A stretch of DNA of 38,357 nt from JAADHY01 sp964428935. Its GTDB lineage: Bacteria > Planctomycetota > Planctomycetia > Planctomycetales > Planctomycetaceae. The notes below the pieces were generated by a model that did not search any database, was not told where the DNA came from, and was given only the letters and a program-made list of their open reading frames with translations. Positions 8,783 to 15,975 of this stretch are shown here, one piece after another. A program made the translations under genes and the position numbers. The stretch is from assembly GCA_964428935.1 (NCBI GenBank), contig CAYSAG010000012.1, forward strand, positions 1-38,357. The letters run 5' to 3'. How positions within the stretch are numbered: position 1 is the stretch's first letter; the number at the start of each line of letters is the position of its first letter.

Positions 8783-10132
8783 TTAGGCGAACGGCGAGTA
8801 GACGCCCGGCCTCGGAATCGGGTAGTCGCCGTTCTCCTTCTTGACCACCGGAGCAGGGTCGTCCCAGTCGATCTTGTCTGGAGCCAGGTCCTTGCCCTTC
8901 TTGACCAGGTCGTCCCACCGGACCACCTTGCCGCTGTAATTGGCCTCGCGGCCCAACACAGCCGTCATGCTGCTGTTGGCGCCGTAGTAGCCTTCGTTGG
9001 CGCCGCGACGGCCAGCTCGCAGGTCGGCCGCCAAGTCCGTCTGTTCCTGCTGGTGGCCGCTGACCCGCTTGCCCGAGAACTTCCACGTAATCTCGTCCTC
9101 GCACTTACCGATCTTCCCCGAGCAATCGGCGTAACCGTCCGTGCCATGCACATGCTCGGAGACGCTGTTGAAGCAGTTCTTCATGTGACGGCACTGGCTG
9201 TACATCCTGGTGCCGTCGGCGAAGATGAATTCGACAAAGTGGTGGTCGAAGATTTGGCCGGTGCCCTTGAGTTTGCCCTCGTATCGGGCCGTGCAGCCGC
9301 CCATGCCGTTCGCCGCGACCGGGTGCTGGTCACCCATGACCCACAGGCCAATGTCGATGTTGTGGATGTGCTGCTCGCAAATGTTGTCACCGCTCAGCCA
9401 GCAGAAATGGTACCAGTTGTGAACCTGGTACTCGACTTCCGTCGGTTCGCGACCCAGCAGCTTGGCCAGGTCTGCTCGCGACCGGTTCCAAATGCCGCTG
9501 CCGTTCCAGTAGACCCGGAGGAACTTGATCTTGCCGATGGCGCCGTCCTGAATCTTCTGAATGGTCTCGATGTAATTGGGCTGGTGACGGCGCTGCAGCC
9601 CGACGCGGACAAACAAACCTTTCTCGTCGGCCAGCTTGTTCGTTTCCATCAGCAACCGGTAACCCGGTGCGTCGACGCAGCACGGCTTCTCCATGAACAC
9701 ATGCTTGCCGGCCTTGATGGCTGCGTTGTACTGAATGGGACGGAAGCCGGGTGGCGTCGCCAGCACGACCAACTCGGCATCGGTCGCCAGGGCGTCTTTG
9801 TAGACGTCCAGGCGGCCGGCGAAGAGCCGGTCACTGGGCACGTCCACTTGGTCTTTGTAGCGGCGCTGCAGCCTTTTTAGAGTGCTTTCGGCTTTGTGAC
9901 GGAAGGCGTCGGCAATGGCAATCAGCTTGATACCCTTGTCGGCGTTCATGAGCTGCGAGACGGCGCCGGTGCCACGACCGCCTGCCCCGATCAGGGCGAC
10001 CTTGATCACGTCGCTGCCGCCGGCAAAAGCGCCGTAGCTGATGCGGGTCTGTCCGACCAGCGACGCGGCTGCAACCGCCGCCGACGAAGTCTTCAGGAAG
10101 TTCCGGCGTGAAACGTTCGTCTTGCCACTCAT
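8783..10132 (-). CDS. Gfo/Idh/MocA oxidoreductase with TAT signal (paralogue 1)
   Basis: A 449-residue NAD(P)-dependent oxidoreductase of the Gfo/Idh/MocA family, which typically oxidises or reduces sugar and cyclitol hydroxyls. The N-terminus carries a twin-arginine signal (SRRNFLK, residues 8-14, then an Ala-rich h-region), so export is expected. The Rossmann motif GAGGRGTG is at 49-56 and the family MEKP motif at 147-150. The ATG at 10132 is chosen because AGGGAGA sits just upstream, whereas an ATG at 10150 would remove that spacing. Its Ile codons are about 13 ATC to 10 ATT, whereas neighbouring genes strongly prefer ATT, and it carries five of the roughly 16 GATC sites in the window. That suggests different expression level or history. 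Substrate is unknown. Confidence 0.9.
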   Translation of the reverse strand: MSGKTNVSRRNFLKTSSAAVAAASLVGQTRISYGAFAGGSDVIKVALIGAGGRGTGAVSQLMNADKGIKLIAIADAFRHKAESTLKRLQRRYKDQVDVPSDRLFAGRLDVYKDALATDAELVVLATPPGFRPIQYNAAIKAGKHVFMEKPCCVDAPGYRLLMETNKLADEKGLFVRVGLQRRHQPNYIETIQKIQDGAIGKIKFLRVYWNGSGIWNRSRADLAKLLGREPTEVEYQVHNWYHFCWLSGDNICEQHIHNIDIGLWVMGDQHPVAANGMGGCTARYEGKLKGTGQIFDHHFVEFIFADGTRMYSQCRHMKNCFNSVSEHVHGTDGYADCSGKIGKCEDEITWKFSGKRVSGHQQEQTDLAADLRAGRRGANEGYYGANSSMTAVLGREANYSGKVVRWDDLVKKGKDLAPDKIDWDDPAPVVKKENGDYPIPRPGVYSPFA

Positions 10133-10565
10133 ACTCACTCTCCCTTTCATCTAGACGGTTCCGTTGGAACACCCTGCCGCCTGCCGACCCAAAGCTGCAA
10201 GACCGGTGTCGGTCGCCGAAAGCAGCGCGTCTTAAAGGCGTAACCCGACCGGCCGCAGAAACGAAAACACCCACCCGGTCCGCAAATGCTACCCCGGCAG
10301 GCCCGTTACCGCTCGATTGGGGTGGTGGGTCGACCCATTCAGGAAGGCACCGTCGCTATTCTGCGACACGCCGTACGTGGTTGCAAGCGTGTGCCCCAAA
10401 ATCTGCGGACGTGGGCGGCGCGGACCGTTTCGCGGCCAGACCTTGCGGTCCGACGAAGGCCAGTTCGTCCCCACAGCCGTTGCCCGAGGCCGGTCCGCAC
10501 GTTGCCCGCCGCGTCAAAACCAGCTCCGCCTGCGTCGCGTTACAGCGCTACGAGCGACACGCCAC
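10133..10565. other. Intergenic region between two Gfo/Idh genes
   Basis: There is no credible gene. It contains the 12-base perfect palindrome TGGGTCGACCCA at 10326-10337, about 190 bases upstream of the oxidoreductase start at 10132, which could be an operator or chance. The gap suggests the two oxidoreductase genes have separate promoters. Confidence 0.4.
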
Positions 10566-11942
10566 TCAGTCCAGCTTCCACGGCTTGCGGTACTCGTAGT
10601 GAAGCAGGTCGTTCGCCTCTTTGCAGTTCGTGAACCGCTCCTTCTGCGCATCCCATTCCAGCCGCTGACCGACCGCCAACGAAATGTTGGCAATCAGGCT
10701 CATGGTCGTCGACCGGTGGCCGATTTCGATGTCGGCGTTTGGCTTTTCGCGTGTCTTGATGCAGTCGAGGAAGTTTCGGGCGTGCAGAGCCGTCAGGCTC
10801 ATGTTCCCGGCCGGCTCTTTCACCTCTTCCGGCTTCATTCGCGGCTTGCGGTCTTGGAACTGTCCGCCGCGTTCGGGCACGACCTTGTAGCTGCTCACCG
10901 ACGCGTACACGGTCCCCAGGGTGCCTCGAAATTCCACCTCGCCGAATGCCAGTGCCGGGTTCGAGCTGGTCTCGTACTGGCCGAGGATGGCCAACCGCCC
11001 CGACGCAAATTGGAAGACGGCTTCGGCCGTGTCGGGGATCGTCCGGTCGTCGTCCACGACAAAACGGCCTCCCATCATGCACACGGACTGCGGGGCCAAC
11101 TCGCCGCAGCACCAGCGAATCACGTCCAAGTAGTGCACGCCCCAGTTGGCGATCTGCGACGAGTACAGGTGCCACCAGCGGAACTTGTACGGAGCAATGT
11201 CGAGCTGGTAGGGACGGTACGGACGCGGTCCGAGCCACATGTCCCAGTCGAAGCCTTTTGGCGGGTCCGTCGGGTCGAACTTGCCAATGCCTTTCGGAAA
11301 CATGTTGCTCAGCCGGTACGCTCGGCTGACGCAAATCTTGCCGAAGTCACCGGCCTGCGTCCGCTCGGCCAGCTTCTTGTACAACGGCGAGCTGCGGCGG
11401 TGCGTGCCGACCTGAACGACGCGTTTGTTCCGCCGAGCCGCTTCGACCATTTTCCGTCCCTCGTACACCGTAATGGACAGCGGCTTCTCGACGTACACGT
11501 CCTTGCCCGCGTCGCACGCCATGACCGTTTGAATGGCGTGCCAGTGGTCCGGCGTGGCAATGACGACCGCGTCGATGTCCTTTCGGTCGAGCACTCGGCG
11601 GAAGTCGGTGTAGCGAGCCACCTCGCTGCCGAACTTCTCGCCCATTTCCGGAATGCGCCCGCCCAACGTCTCGATCAGTCGCGGGTCGACCAAACTCCGG
11701 TCCCGCTCCAGGTAGGGCTTGTAGACGTCGCACAGCGCCACGACTTGAGCGTCGGCGTGCTGCAGGAAAGCGTGCAAAAGTTGCGTCCCGCGGTTCCCGA
11801 CGCCAATGAACCCCAACCGAATTCGGTCGTTGGCTCCCAGCACCCGACCGGCCGGAAGGGCGGTGGTGGCCGCTGCCAAAGCCGTGACGGCCGTCGTCTT
11901 GTGGAACGTCCGACGCGAGACTTTCTGTTTCTTGCTCCCCAT
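10566..11942 (-). CDS. Gfo/Idh/MocA oxidoreductase with TAT signal (paralogue 2)
   Basis: A 458-residue Gfo/Idh/MocA family protein. The start at 11942 has a strong AAGGAGGA ribosome site, so the longer frame from 12026 is not used. The N-terminus MGSKKQKVSRRTFHKTT is a twin-arginine signal (Arg10-Arg11) followed by an Ala/Thr-rich hydrophobic stretch. The nucleotide-binding motif GVGNRGT is at 47-53, and the family VEKP motif follows in the usual place ('DVYVEKPLS'). The C-terminal half has the long alpha/beta region typical of planctomycetal members, with 'WWHLYSSQIANWGVHYLDV'. It probably acts on a sugar or sugar-acid in the periplasm with a tightly held nucleotide. The exact substrate cannot be read from sequence. 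Confidence 0.9.
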   Translation of the reverse strand: MGSKKQKVSRRTFHKTTAVTALAAATTALPAGRVLGANDRIRLGFIGVGNRGTQLLHAFLQHADAQVVALCDVYKPYLERDRSLVDPRLIETLGGRIPEMGEKFGSEVARYTDFRRVLDRKDIDAVVIATPDHWHAIQTVMACDAGKDVYVEKPLSITVYEGRKMVEAARRNKRVVQVGTHRRSSPLYKKLAERTQAGDFGKICVSRAYRLSNMFPKGIGKFDPTDPPKGFDWDMWLGPRPYRPYQLDIAPYKFRWWHLYSSQIANWGVHYLDVIRWCCGELAPQSVCMMGGRFVVDDDRTIPDTAEAVFQFASGRLAILGQYETSSNPALAFGEVEFRGTLGTVYASVSSYKVVPERGGQFQDRKPRMKPEEVKEPAGNMSLTALHARNFLDCIKTREKPNADIEIGHRSTTMSLIANISLAVGQRLEWDAQKERFTNCKEANDLLHYEYRKPWKLD

Positions 11943-12205
11943 CGTCGTCCTCCTTCTTGCTCGTTGTTCCGAAAGCTGGTCTTTTTTCGCGTCGACCAGC
12001 TTACCACAGCTCGAGCGGAAACGCACGCACGGACAAGCCGTTGCCGAGTGTCGTCGTCAGAGCCTTCTCGGTCCAGCCGGCGGCGCCTACAATGTCGTCT
12101 CGTCTGCGAGCGGCAGCGGCTTTTAGAACACGCTCAACTTGAGCCGAACGGCTCCGGCAGCGACACGCGCCACAGGCCGAACACAGCGTTTTCACGAGAA
12201 CTGCC

Positions 12206-12583
12206 ATGTACCGAACTTTGCTCAAATCCAAAATTCACCGAGCTCGAGTCACGGAAGCCGACCTGCATTACCGCGGAAGCCTGACCATCGACCGTGAGCT
12301 AATGGAAGCCGCGGACATTGTGGAGTTCGAGCAGGTGGAGATTTACGACATTACCAACGGAGCTCGCTTGTCGACGTACGCCATTGCCGGCCCGCCCGGC
12401 TCGGGCACCATTTGCGTCAACGGCGCCGCGGCCCACTTGGTCAAGCCGGGCGACCTAATCATCATTGCCTCGTACGCTCAGTACTCGCCCGAGGAAGTCG
12501 CTCGACACCAACCGCGCATTCTGCTGGTCGACGAACGGAACCGGGTGGTGGAAGAGGTGGGAGCGGCGAGCGGAGCCGAGTGA
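12206..12583 (+). CDS. panD: Aspartate 1-decarboxylase PanD
   Basis: A 125-residue proenzyme that decarboxylates L-aspartate to beta-alanine for pantothenate and coenzyme A synthesis. The self-cleavage site is the Gly24-Ser25 bond in 'ADLHYRGSLTID', and Ser25 becomes the pyruvoyl cofactor. The catalytic-site segments TNGARLSTYAI and VNGAAAHLVKPGDLIIIASYA match the family, and length is normal. The upstream ribosome site is weak (GAGAA about 6 bases before the ATG). It stands alone, divergent from the oxidoreductase at 10566-11942 and convergent with the recombinase. No other pantothenate gene is in the window. Confidence 0.97.
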   Translation: MYRTLLKSKIHRARVTEADLHYRGSLTIDRELMEAADIVEFEQVEIYDITNGARLSTYAIAGPPGSGTICVNGAAAHLVKPGDLIIIASYAQYSPEEVARHQPRILLVDERNRVVEEVGAASGAE

Positions 12584-12751
12584 CGACGGTCGGTTCCGTC
12601 TCGACCACGAAGCCCCGCCCAACCGCGACGGTCCGTGCCGACGTCGTGCTCACGCCGCGTGTCGTCCTCGAGCCGTCCGACGTACCGACACCGCTCGACC
12701 CCCGAGCTGGCCGGCGCTCGAACCCACCCGAGCCGCTCCTCCCGCAGCCGC

Positions 12752-13699
12752 TCACCCGCGCGGGTGGCACTTCGCGTGCACGGCCTTCAGCCGACTGTGC
12801 TCCACTTGCGTGTAGATTTGCGTCGTCGAAATGTTGGCGTGTCCGAGCATTTCTTGGAGCACTCGAATGTCGGCGCCGCCGGCCAACATGTGCGTGGCAA
12901 AACTGTGACGCAACGTGTGCGGGCTGACGTCGCGGCTGCAGCCGACGCGGGCAGCGTACTTCTTGACCAGCTTCCAAATCAGAATGCGCGACAGGGGTGT
13001 GCCGCGGTTGGTGACAAACAGCCAGTCCACGGGCCGGTGGCGGACCAAATGAGGCCGCTCGTAACGCAGGTAGTCTCGCACGCGGCGTTGAGCCAACGGG
13101 TTGAGCGAAACCAGTCGTTCCTTGTTGCCCTTGCCGACGCAGCGAGCAAACCCTTCCTCCAGGTGCAGGTCGCTCAGCCTCAGCTGCGACACTTCCGACG
13201 CCCGGCAGCCCGTGGCGTACAACAGCGCCAGCAAGGCCCGGTCGCGCAGCGGGTAGCGGTCGTCGTTGTTGGGTGCGTCCAGCAGCCGGTCGACCATTTC
13301 CGGGCTGAGCACCTTGGGCAGGTGACGCCAAAGCTTGGGCGAGCTCAGCAGGTCGGCCACCGACTGCTCCAGAACACCGTCCAGCACCAGGAACCGGAAG
13401 AACATTTTGATTGAAATCAGGTGCCGGGCGACGCTGGAGGCGGCCAGCCCGCGCTGGTGCAGGAACTGCAAGTAGTCCGTGAGCACGGACAGGGTGACCT
13501 GCGACAGCCGGTCCTTTCCTCGAGCCGCCAGCCAGCCGAGGAACTGCTGCAGGTCCGACTGGTACGCGCGCACCGTGTTCTCGGCCATGCCGCACTCAGC
13601 CTTCAAGTAGTAGACGAACGGCTGCAGGTGCCGCACGGCTGAGTCCCGAGCGGGCTGGGTCAACGCGTCGGTCGGCTTCTCTGCGCGCGGACGAACCAT
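12752..13699 (-). CDS. xerD: XerC/XerD-type tyrosine recombinase
   Basis: A 315-residue site-specific tyrosine recombinase that, in this family, resolves chromosome dimers at dif. A SAM-like N-terminal DNA-binding domain (about 20-110, 'NTVRAYQSDLQQFLGWL') precedes the catalytic domain. All active-site residues are visible: Arg166 (GCRASEV), Lys190 (GKGNKER), His261 and Arg264 (HTLRHSF), His287 (GHANI) and nucleophile Tyr296 (IYTQV). The ATG at 13699 gives normal Xer length. An ATG at 13804 would add 35 basic residues, and ribosome-site evidence does not decide. The sequence resembles XerD slightly more than XerC, but the choice is not firm. There is no phage or integron context, so a housekeeping role is likely. 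Confidence 0.9.
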   Translation of the reverse strand: MVRPRAEKPTDALTQPARDSAVRHLQPFVYYLKAECGMAENTVRAYQSDLQQFLGWLAARGKDRLSQVTLSVLTDYLQFLHQRGLAASSVARHLISIKMFFRFLVLDGVLEQSVADLLSSPKLWRHLPKVLSPEMVDRLLDAPNNDDRYPLRDRALLALLYATGCRASEVSQLRLSDLHLEEGFARCVGKGNKERLVSLNPLAQRRVRDYLRYERPHLVRHRPVDWLFVTNRGTPLSRILIWKLVKKYAARVGCSRDVSPHTLRHSFATHMLAGGADIRVLQEMLGHANISTTQIYTQVEHSRLKAVHAKCHPRG

Positions 13700-13843
13700 G
13701 TTGCCCAAATCGGCAACCGTCCGCCGTTTGCTTGAGACGGGGTCGAACCGGGCGGGTTGCCGGGGCTGGACCGGGCGGCCAGGGACCGGGCGGCGCCGGC
13801 TCAAGCGACTCCGACTCCGGGACGCCGCCGAGCCGCTTCGGCT

Positions 13844-14836
13844 TCAGAACTCGCTCACCGACTCGCCCCCCATTCGCGTGGCCAGAGCTCGGAACACGCC
13901 GTGGTCAATCGACTCGGTAATGAACCGGACCCGACCGTCGCCAAACAGGAACTGCGCGCCGCCGGAGTGGGTGCTGCTGAAGTCCTCGAAGTGCGTGTCG
14001 GGGTCGTTCGGAACGTGCCAAGCGTGAGCCAAAACGCGGCCGAACCGGAAGGCCGGGTCGTCTTCGCTGACCACACCGACCCACGTCGTGTACCACCTGT
14101 CCGTTTCGTTGGTCTTTCGTTCGCCGCCCATCAGGGTGTTGCTCAAACCGTCCTGGACGTCGCGAAAGCGAACGGAACTGTTGAGGAAGAACAGCCCGCT
14201 TTCGGTCGTCTTGCCGCCGCGACAAGCCGTGCAAGCACCGCTGCACTGAGCACAAGCCTCCAAGTCGGCCAGCCCGAACGAACCGACGTAGTTCGCCGTC
14301 GGCAGGCTTGTCACCGTCGAACCGCTGGCGTCGCGAACCGTCCACTGGTCCGGTGAGCTGTCGGAGGGACACCGGAACACATTCAAGACAGTGCTACGAG
14401 CCAACTGGTTCACGGTCGGGTCGTTTGCGTCGTAGACGGGACGGTTGAAGTCGCATTTCTCGAACAACGTCTGCTGGTCCAGCATGGGCAGAATCATGGA
14501 CGCCCAGCCCCAGCCCGGACCGGCGTTCGGGTTGGCTCGCGGCGGACGGCGCGACGTGTCGACACCAATCCAACCGGGCGGCAAGACGTTGTAAACGTCG
14601 TGGTAGTTGTGCAGGGCCAAACCAATTTGCTTCAGGTTGTTCTTGCACTGGGCTCGTCGAGCGGCTTCGCGTGCCTGCTGCACGGCCGGCAGCAAGAGGG
14701 CCACCAGAACGGCAATGATGGCAATGACCACCAACAGCTCAATGAGTGTGAAACCCGCTGGTCGGTGGCTGCCCGAGCCTCGGTGTCCACAGCGGCCTCG
14801 GCCAGACGTTCTTTTTTCGTCCGAAATTCGTTTCAT
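13844..14836 (-). CDS. DUF1559 family protein with type IV pilin-like N-terminus
   Basis: A 330-residue planctomycete-type DUF1559 protein. The N-terminus has a prepilin cleavage and methylation motif (G28|FTLIELLVVIAII, with Glu at mature position 5) and a helix of about 20 hydrophobic residues. It continues into the conserved 'AVQQAREAARRAQCKNN' and 'HNYHD' segments. The C-terminus holds the typical 'FGDGRVRFI' motif. Members are present in dozens of copies per planctomycete genome and are thought to be secreted, pseudopilin-like surface proteins. The start at 14836 has GGGAGG about 8 bases upstream. An unusual four-cysteine patch (CAQCSGACTAC, about residues 197-207) is present. The gene is not accompanied by secretion-system genes here. 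Confidence 0.92.
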   Translation of the reverse strand: MKRISDEKRTSGRGRCGHRGSGSHRPAGFTLIELLVVIAIIAVLVALLLPAVQQAREAARRAQCKNNLKQIGLALHNYHDVYNVLPPGWIGVDTSRRPPRANPNAGPGWGWASMILPMLDQQTLFEKCDFNRPVYDANDPTVNQLARSTVLNVFRCPSDSSPDQWTVRDASGSTVTSLPTANYVGSFGLADLEACAQCSGACTACRGGKTTESGLFFLNSSVRFRDVQDGLSNTLMGGERKTNETDRWYTTWVGVVSEDDPAFRFGRVLAHAWHVPNDPDTHFEDFSSTHSGGAQFLFGDGRVRFITESIDHGVFRALATRMGGESVSEF

Positions 14837-15367
14837 GGGTCGCCTCCCGTTTTCTTGTTCGTTTGCCTTGCGGTTCGTTTCCGACGTCGGACCCCACAGC
14901 CGAACCAACGGCCAGCCTTCGCCAAGGAGCCGGCGTGGCAAAGGGCCCGACAGACCGAACGTCGAGAAAGCCGCGCGGCGAAGCGGCTGGCCCGCGCTGG
15001 TCCAAGCGGACGGGGCCGTTGCTCAGACGGGAACCCGGCACGAGCAGTCACACCCGGAAAGACCAAACCAGAGTCCACAACCGCACGCGCCGGTTTGTCG
15101 GAATGCGAACGTTGCGGCGACGAGCAGCCTTGCCGCGAAAGGCACTTCCCGCTCCGACCCCGACCGGTGTCTTGCTCCACGCGACTCGACCCGCCCGACT
15201 GAAGACAGGCCGTCGCACTGGCCCGGCCGTGCCCGTCCGAGCGGCTCCCCGCGACGTGTGGTTCGGCCGCCCTTCAGCGTCGTCGAAGCAGACGGGCGGT
15301 CCCAGTTGGGACGCACCGCCGGGCACGCGAACGAGTTCGGGCGGGTCGGACAGCCCAGACAAGTCCG
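14837..15367. other. Intergenic region upstream of the DUF1559 gene
   Basis: Several open frames cross this stretch on both strands, but none has a ribosome site with a plausible protein. I see no strong hairpin. It must contain the DUF1559 promoter, but I cannot place it. Confidence 0.35.
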
Positions 15368-15751
15368 TCAGGACGCAGTGGCCGGTGGAGCTCGCGGACG
15401 CCAGCTCAACGAACAAGAAACGCTGGCCGACAACAAACCGTCGGCGACCGGCCGCCGTTGCGACCACCGACTGGCAGGAAGCGAGAGACGGAACGTTCGG
15501 AGTTGCCGTTGCGAGAGGAACCAACAGGCCACGCACGCTCGGGCGTTGGAGCCGGTCGTTGCCTTTCTGGCCCGAACCGCCTTCTCACCCGCGGCGTGCG
15601 CGGCGGACGACGCGTCGACGCACTCCAGCACCGACGCCGCGTGCCACGTCAGGTGCCACGCGGCCAGACACTCGGAGGCCACGTACGCAGTCAGCACGAG
15701 CAAGCCGAGCCGCCGGCCGCCTCTTGTGACTGACCGCCGTCCCCCACTCAT
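15368..15751 (-). CDS. Small membrane or exported protein with CxxC motif
   Basis: A predicted 127-residue protein. A basic N-terminus (MSGGRRSVTRGGRRLG) is followed by one hydrophobic segment, about 16-33, then a short region with His33, His37 and Cys44 and a CVAC motif at 73-76. GGAGACAAGC just upstream of the ATG at 15751 supports the start. Single-span proteins with His and CxxC residues occur in planctomycetes and sometimes bind metal, but I do not recognise this one. The C-terminal part (from about 90) is low complexity and basic, so the frame could be fortuitous. It lies between the helicase and the DUF1559 gene on the same strand, with no close coupling. Confidence 0.5.
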   Translation of the reverse strand: MSGGRRSVTRGGRRLGLLVLTAYVASECLAAWHLTWHAASVLECVDASSAAHAAGEKAVRARKATTGSNARACVACWFLSQRQLRTFRLSLPASRWSQRRPVADGLLSASVSCSLSWRPRAPPATAS

Positions 15752-15975
15752 GCTTGTCTCCAGCCGCTCGTGCCAAACCACTCGTCACCGTCCTTGCCGC
15801 GAGTGCGTCGGTTTCTTGAGGACACGTCTGCCCAATTTTACGCCACCGGTTCGGGGCTTGTTTGCCTGACGCGGCGTTCTTGCGCGCAAAACCGACGGTG
15901 TGTGTCCCGTCGTTGACCTGTCGGAGAACTCAACTTCGCCCGACGGCAACGCCCGGCCCACGCAAGCCGGCTCGC

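Noticed and set aside
12752..13699. Integron or phage integrase
   Set aside because: It has normal Xer length and motifs, with no attachment repeats, excisionase or phage genes nearby.
14863..15729. Plus-strand and minus-strand frames in the gap upstream of the DUF1559 gene
   Set aside because: Only the minus-strand frame at 15368-15751 has a ribosome site and a membrane segment. The rest are Arg/Pro/Thr-rich without support.
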